NCBI GenBank assembly: GCA_902802975.1
Contig: CADCOF010000283.1
Coordinates: 1-9,556, forward strand
Source: an uncultured Ruminococcus sp.
GTDB taxonomy: Bacteria; Bacillota; Clostridia; Oscillospirales; Acutalibacteraceae
Length of the DNA stretch: 9,556 bases
Direction of reading: 5' to 3'
How positions within the stretch are numbered: position 1 is the stretch's first letter; each line of letters starts with the position of its first letter. A program made the position numbers and the translations under genes. Positions 6,461-9,556 of the stretch are shown one piece after another. Below the pieces are notes generated by a model. That model saw only the letters and a list, made by a program, of their open reading frames with translations. It had not been told where the DNA came from and made no database searches.

Positions 6461-6943
6461 CTATTTATGATATTTAGTCCCCGCATTAATAGAAAATGCT
6501 CTATATATTTGTTCACAGAGCATAACCCGCGCAAGCTGATGAGGAAATGTCATCTCTGACATAGAAAGCCTGATCGAGGCGCGCTGCTTTACCTCATCGG
6601 ATAACCCCCAGCTGCCGCCTATGATAAAATCAACTGTACTTACACCGTTAACGGCACTTTCCGAAATATACCGCGCAAATTTTTCCGAGGACATCTGCCT
6701 GCCTTCAATGCACATTGCAGCAACAAGATCACTTCTGTCAATTTTCGACAATATCCTCCTGCCTTCCGCGTTCAGTACCGATTCGATTGCTGCCCGATTT
6801 GGCACATCTATAGTTTTCTCCTCATCAAGTTCAATAATATTGAATTTGCAATATGCGGCAAGGCGTTTTGCGTATTCCGCTGCGGCATCTCTGAGATATT
6901 TCTCTTTGAGTTTGCCTACGCAGATAATATTTACTCTAAGCAT
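6461..6943 (-). CDS. rlmH: 23S rRNA (pseudouridine1915-N3)-methyltransferase RlmH
   Basis: SPOUT-class methyltransferase that uses S-adenosylmethionine to methylate pseudouridine 1915 in helix 69 of 23S rRNA on the assembled ribosome. Its 160 residues match the family length of about 155-160. Features are the start MLRVNIICVGKLKEKYL, the glycine-rich cofactor loop FIIGGSWGLSDEV (106-118), the knot segment FPHQLARVMLCEQIYRA (133-149), and the C-terminal KYHK, corresponding to the substrate-binding YHR/YHK tail. The ATG shares its A with the TGA of walJ (TGATG), so translation is probably coupled. The walJ-rlmH association is also seen in Bacilli. The gene looks intact. Confidence 0.97.
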   Translation of the reverse strand: MLRVNIICVGKLKEKYLRDAAAEYAKRLAAYCKFNIIELDEEKTIDVPNRAAIESVLNAEGRRILSKIDRSDLVAAMCIEGRQMSSEKFARYISESAVNGVSTVDFIIGGSWGLSDEVKQRASIRLSMSEMTFPHQLARVMLCEQIYRAFSINAGTKYHK

Positions 6944-7731
6944 CAGAATATCACCGAACTTCCGTTAGTCTCAACCGGCGCAACATCAAGCGTAAAATCA
7001 TTCAGCAGCTTCATATTATTGGCATTCAATACATTAAGCGACTCCCTGTACGCAATTTCCGGCATATTGTTTTCGCGGCTCAGATGCGCAAGAATAAACC
7101 TCTTCGTTCCTTTTTTTACAAGACCCGGCAAAAACTCCGAACATGCAGCATTTGACAAATGACCGGTATCAGAAAGTATTCTTCTTTTTAAAATATATGG
7201 ATATGACCCCATTTGCAGCATATTTACATCGTGATTAGACTCGATAGCGACCGCGTCACAGCCGGTGACTGCCTCTTCCACCTCATCCGAAATATAGCCG
7301 AGATCGGTTGCAAGCGCAAACGACTTCTCCCCCATGTTCACACGAAATCCTATACCCTCTGCGCAGTCATGGGAAATTGAAAATCTGTCAACATGCATTG
7401 TGGAGAGATTCACTCCGTCGTTGTCGATTATTCGGCAATCGGTTTTTTCATCAACATAATTCTTTTTTATGAGCGCGTTTTGAGTACCGCTGCTCATATA
7501 TACCGGCAGCTTGTAACGATTTGCAAACACGCGAAGACCGCTCACATGATCTGAGTGCTCATGCGTGATAAACACCGCCTCAATCGATGATACGGAAATA
7601 TTATTATTTTCGAGTGCCTGCGTCATCTGCTTTGCACTTCTGCCAACATCTATCAAAATGCCGCTGCCGCCGTTTGACACATAGTAACTGTTGCCTGAAC
7701 TTCCGCTGAAAAGCGGTACTACTTTTGACAT
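6943..7731 (-). CDS. walJ: WalJ/YycJ-type metallo-beta-lactamase-fold hydrolase
   Basis: Cytoplasmic MBL-fold protein of the WalJ (YycJ/VicX) group, 262 aa. Conserved elements are the N-terminal LFSGSSGNSYYV, the metal-binding THEHSDH (56-62), ATDLG with Asp143, SNHD (165-168), GHLSN (190-194) and the late AHLSRENN (215-222). In Bacilli this gene accompanies the essential walRK two-component system and has been linked to cell wall or DNA-repair phenotypes; the true substrate is not settled, and exonuclease activity has been proposed. I chose the ATG at 7731 because AGGTG lies six bases upstream and family members start close to the SGSSGN motif; a GTG at 7740 would overlap that ribosome binding site. 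It is coupled to rlmH. Only 26 bases separate it from the upstream hairpin, so it probably depends on read-through from murA or on an unseen promoter. Confidence 0.9.
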   Translation of the reverse strand: MSKVVPLFSGSSGNSYYVSNGGSGILIDVGRSAKQMTQALENNNISVSSIEAVFITHEHSDHVSGLRVFANRYKLPVYMSSGTQNALIKKNYVDEKTDCRIIDNDGVNLSTMHVDRFSISHDCAEGIGFRVNMGEKSFALATDLGYISDEVEEAVTGCDAVAIESNHDVNMLQMGSYPYILKRRILSDTGHLSNAACSEFLPGLVKKGTKRFILAHLSRENNMPEIAYRESLNVLNANNMKLLNDFTLDVAPVETNGSSVIF

Positions 7732-7736
7732 AGTTT

Positions 7737-7808
7737 TCACCTATTATGAATATTAACAAAGCCTGCGCCACACCCAACAGTCTGACGCAGGCTTTAACTC
7801 ACCTATTA
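7737..7808 (-). repeat. 10-bp direct repeats flanking a hairpin
   Basis: TCACCTATTA occurs at 7737-7746 and 7799-7808 (TAATAGGTGA on the coding strand). The downstream-of-hairpin copy provides the AGGTGA ribosome binding site of walJ; the other lies on the murA side. The two flank 52 bases that consist mostly of the hairpin at 7758-7795. Confidence 0.7.
7758..7795 (-). terminator. Hairpin between murA and walJ
   Basis: AAAGCCTGCG (7758-7767) and CGCAGGCTTT (7786-7795) form perfect 10-bp arms around an 18-base loop. On the minus strand it is followed by GTTAATATT, a short broken U-run, so termination after murA is probably partial. I see no promoter between it and walJ. Confidence 0.7.
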
Positions 7809-7838
7809 AAAGCAACACAATATTGCATTATTTTCGAT

Positions 7839-7865
7839 CTGAAATTACTGAAATTACTGAAATTA
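7839..7865. repeat. Three tandem 9-bp repeats spanning the murA stop
   Basis: CTGAAATTA is repeated three times without interruption. Read as murA, each unit gives TAA in frame, so the gene ends with three in-frame stops nine bases apart; the first is the annotated stop. Confidence 0.85.
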
Positions 7866-9155
7866 CAGTTCCATACTTTCATTTGATTCAACGTAAGTAA
7901 CTCTGCGAATATCCGCTCCAAGTTGGGAAAGTTTCTCGATAACCATCTCGTAGCCTCTCTCGATATAGCGAATATCGGATATCTCGGTAACTCCGTCAGC
8001 GGCGAGACCTGCGATTATCATAGCCGCGCCCGCACGAAGATCAAGCGCACGAACCTTTGCGCCGTGCAGTTTATCGCAGCCATCTACGTGAACGGTATTT
8101 CCGTTTTCGATAATATCCGCGCCCATTTTACGCAGCTGAGGAACATATGAGAATCTTGTTTCCCACACGCATTCCATAACGCGGCTCTTTCCCTTAGCAC
8201 CGGAAAGAAGCGCGACAAACTGAGGCTGCATATCTGTCGGGAACCCCGGATGAGGCATTGTCTTAACATTGCAGCTGTAAAGAGGACCTTCACGAACCAC
8301 ACGAACAGCCTCGTCGAACTCCTCGACTGTAGTGCCGGTATCTCTTAGTTTTGTTGTAATAGACTCAAGGTGTTCGGGGATAACGCCTGTTATCGTAACG
8401 TCGCCGCCTGCTGCAGCAACAGCCGTCATATAAGTGCCCGCCTCTATCTGATCGGGAATAATAGAGTATGTGCACCCATGCAGCGACTCCACGCCCTTTA
8501 TTTTGATTACATCGGTGCCCGCGCCTTTAACATTTGCGCCCATGGAGTTAAGGAAGTTTGCAAGGTCTACAACATGAGGTTCTTTTGCGGCTCTTGCAAT
8601 GACCGTTCTGCCCGGAACACGCACAGCGGCAAGCATGGCATTCATGGTTGCGCCAACAGACACAACGTCGAAATCGATATTGCGACCGGCGAGCGACTCG
8701 CTTATAAGTTCCACCTTGTCTGAAAGGAGACGGCACTGTGCGCCGAGCGCGCGAAAAGCCTTTATGTGGAGATCAATGGGTCTGTCGCAGAAACTGCAGC
8801 CGCCCGACGCAGGAACAGATGCATTTCCGAATTTGCCCAAAAGCGCGCCCAACAAGTAATATGACGCTCTCATATCCCCGACTAATCTTTCACAGGTAAC
8901 TTTGTAGCTTTTGATTCCTCTTGGGTCAATTTTCACCCGTGAGCTGTCGCCCTTAATACGAGTTACTTTTGCGCCCATAGTTTTAAGTATTTCAAGTATT
9001 ACGTTTACATCTCTGATTTTTGGAAGATTCTCTATTACGCACGGTTCATCGCATAACACGACAGCCGGAATGATCGCAACCGCGGCATTTTTTGCACCGC
9101 TTATATTTACCGTGCCATAAAGCTTGTGGCCGCCGTTAATAACAAATTTATCCAA
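7863..9155 (-). CDS. murA: UDP-N-acetylglucosamine 1-carboxyvinyltransferase MurA
   Basis: First committed enzyme of peptidoglycan synthesis; it transfers enolpyruvate from PEP to UDP-GlcNAc in the cytoplasm and is the target of fosfomycin. The 430 residues fit the family (about 420). Key features are Lys22 in SGAKNA, the catalytic Cys120 in PASGGCSFCDRP (equivalent to Cys115 of E. coli), the general base Asp308 in GFPTDMQPQ, WETRFSYVPQLRKMGAD (331-347) and LRAGAAM near 373-379. Because the reactive Cys is present, natural fosfomycin resistance by the Cys-to-Asp route is not expected. An extra Cys123 sits in the same loop. The start is a TTG at 9155, with GGAG at 9169-9166 ten bases upstream; no in-frame ATG is closer. 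Low-GC Gram-positives often have two MurA paralogues, and I cannot say which this is. The gene has a long structured leader and two promoters. Confidence 0.97.
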   Translation of the reverse strand: MDKFVINGGHKLYGTVNISGAKNAAVAIIPAVVLCDEPCVIENLPKIRDVNVILEILKTMGAKVTRIKGDSSRVKIDPRGIKSYKVTCERLVGDMRASYYLLGALLGKFGNASVPASGGCSFCDRPIDLHIKAFRALGAQCRLLSDKVELISESLAGRNIDFDVVSVGATMNAMLAAVRVPGRTVIARAAKEPHVVDLANFLNSMGANVKGAGTDVIKIKGVESLHGCTYSIIPDQIEAGTYMTAVAAAGGDVTITGVIPEHLESITTKLRDTGTTVEEFDEAVRVVREGPLYSCNVKTMPHPGFPTDMQPQFVALLSGAKGKSRVMECVWETRFSYVPQLRKMGADIIENGNTVHVDGCDKLHGAKVRALDLRAGAAMIIAGLAADGVTEISDIRYIERGYEMVIEKLSQLGADIRRVTYVESNESMEL

Positions 9156-9338
9156 ATACGGTACACTCCATTCAGAAATCCGTGAATAATCACGGGTATA
9201 GCTACGTTATCGGGCAGAAATACTTGCAAACACTGCCCAAGTCGATATGTTGAATATTTGTTTCGATTCCCTTTGGTCAAATATTATAGAAAAATCGGGT
9301 AAGTGTAGACTTCTCCACACTTACCATTCTCTTCTACC
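9156..9338 (-). promoter_or_regulatory. Structured 5' leader of murA
   Basis: From the predicted start near 9338 to the TTG the leader is about 183 nt. In transcript order it contains the terminator-like hairpin at 9325-9298. Next is AATATTTG (9285-9278) paired with CAAATATT (9260-9253) around a 17-base loop. Then comes GGGCAG (9238-9233) with CTGCCC (9217-9212), and CCGTGA (9195-9190) with TCACGG (9185-9180) around TTAT, the last lying about ten bases before the ribosome binding site. I do not recognise a known riboswitch or T-box. No gene is visible in 9156-9556. Confidence 0.45.
9290..9325 (-). terminator. Terminator-like hairpin at the start of the murA leader
   Basis: On the minus strand GGTAAGTGTGGA and TCTACACTTACC (9325-9314 and 9309-9298) pair over 12 bp with one G-U pair around a GAAG loop, followed by CCGA-type spacer and five Ts (9294-9290). 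It starts about 13 bases after the predicted transcription start, so it could attenuate murA, end antecedent transcription, or cap the mRNA. Confidence 0.65.
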
Positions 9339-9344
9339 TACAAA

Positions 9345-9373
9345 ATAATAATACAAATCGTTCCAATTGTCAA
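9345..9373 (-). promoter_or_regulatory. murA proximal promoter
   Basis: Minus-strand TTGACA (9373-9368), 17 bases, TATTAT (9350-9345): a near-consensus housekeeping promoter. The spacer contains the 10-base repeat TTGGAACGAT (9366-9357). Confidence 0.75.
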
Positions 9374-9395
9374 TATCAGTTTAAAAAATTACAAA

Positions 9396-9423
9396 AATAT
9401 ATCGTTTCGTCTAACTTTGTCAA
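9396..9423 (-). promoter_or_regulatory. murA distal promoter
   Basis: Minus-strand TTGACA (9423-9418), 16 bases, TATATT (9401-9396). It lies 50 bases upstream of the proximal promoter and is preceded by another TTGGAACGAT (9436-9427). Confidence 0.6.
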
Positions 9424-9440
9424 ACCATCGTTCCAAAACA

Positions 9441-9491
9441 ATGTGCAACCCGCCACCGGGCGGCGTGCCGCCGCTCCCGGTTCGCGCACAT
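9441..9491. repeat. GC-rich nested inverted repeat
   Basis: Outer arms ATGTGC (9441-9446) and GCACAT (9486-9491). Inner stem ACCGGGCGGC (9455-9464) with GCCGC (9470-9474) and CCGGT (9477-9481), interrupted by a two-base bulge, loop GTGCC. This very GC-rich block stands out sharply from AT-rich surroundings. No U-run follows on either strand. Function unknown; 9492-9545 beyond it shows nothing. Confidence 0.6.
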
Positions 9492-9545
9492 AGTATGTTT
9501 GTAACGCAAATCCGAACCCGCGCCCAACAAAAATGAAACCGTGGC

Positions 9546-9556
9546 ATGCCCGGCGG
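9546..9556 (+). repeat. Possible left edge of a third repeat copy
   Basis: The last bases, ATGCCCGGCGG, resemble ATGCCTCCGGCGG at the edge of copy 2 (4697-4709) with a two-base deletion. The window ends before the hairpin, so this is only a hint. Confidence 0.2.

Noticed and set aside
9283..9288. TATAAT on the minus strand within the murA leader as a promoter
   Set aside because: No adequate -35 at 16-18 bases; that region is the terminator-like hairpin. Two better promoters lie upstream.
9156..9338. T-box or known riboswitch upstream of murA
   Set aside because: I could not find a T-box sequence core or any aptamer pattern I recognise; only generic stem-loops are visible.

Overview
The window looks like ordinary chromosome from a low-to-moderate-GC Gram-positive anaerobe, most likely class Clostridia and possibly an Oscillospiraceae (Ruminococcaceae)-type gut bacterium. 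The signs are a type III glutamine synthetase, AGGAGG-type ribosome binding sites, TTGACA/TATAAT-type promoters in AT-rich intergenic DNA, intrinsic terminators, a lipoprotein signal and a membrane-anchored HtrA. The taxon is inferred from gene content and style; no marker gene fixes it. I see no rRNA, tRNA, CRISPR array, transposase or phage gene.

Layout, left to right. Bases 1-141 hold one copy of an intergenic hairpin repeat. glnN (142-2253, minus) is a complete GSIII. The 353-bp divergent region 2254-2606 carries two possible glnN promoters, a strong terminator inside the glnN leader, and the htrA promoter. htrA (2607-4127, plus) and a small two-helix membrane protein (4279-4629, plus) follow. 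A convergent junction, 4630-4873, contains two terminators around a second, inverted copy of the repeat. The rest is minus strand, read right to left: murA (9155-7863), a WalJ/YycJ-type metallo-hydrolase (7731-6943), rlmH (6943-6461, overlapping the previous stop by one base), nnrD (6296-5400) and a lipoprotein (5386-4874). Bases 9156-9556 hold no gene. They carry two tandem murA promoters, a structured leader starting with a terminator-like hairpin, a very GC-rich hairpin, and possibly the edge of a third repeat copy.

The genes are housekeeping: ammonia assimilation (glnN), peptidoglycan precursor synthesis (murA), envelope quality control (htrA), 23S rRNA modification (rlmH), repair of damaged NAD(P)H (nnrD) and a wall-related hydrolase (walJ). 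WalJ, an HtrA protease and RlmH also sit together next to the walRK cluster of Bacilli, so their presence here looks like a rearranged remnant of that neighbourhood.

The most interesting material is non-coding. The glnN leader has a terminator that is mutually exclusive with a small hexaloop hairpin (A at loop position 1, G at 4), resembling targets of ANTAR antiterminators. The murA leader is about 180 nt, begins with a terminator-like hairpin and has three more stem-loops. The hairpin repeat shows a compensatory base-pair change between its copies. A hairpin before walJ is flanked by a 10-bp direct repeat that includes the walJ ribosome binding site. I do not see a convincing new multi-gene system.
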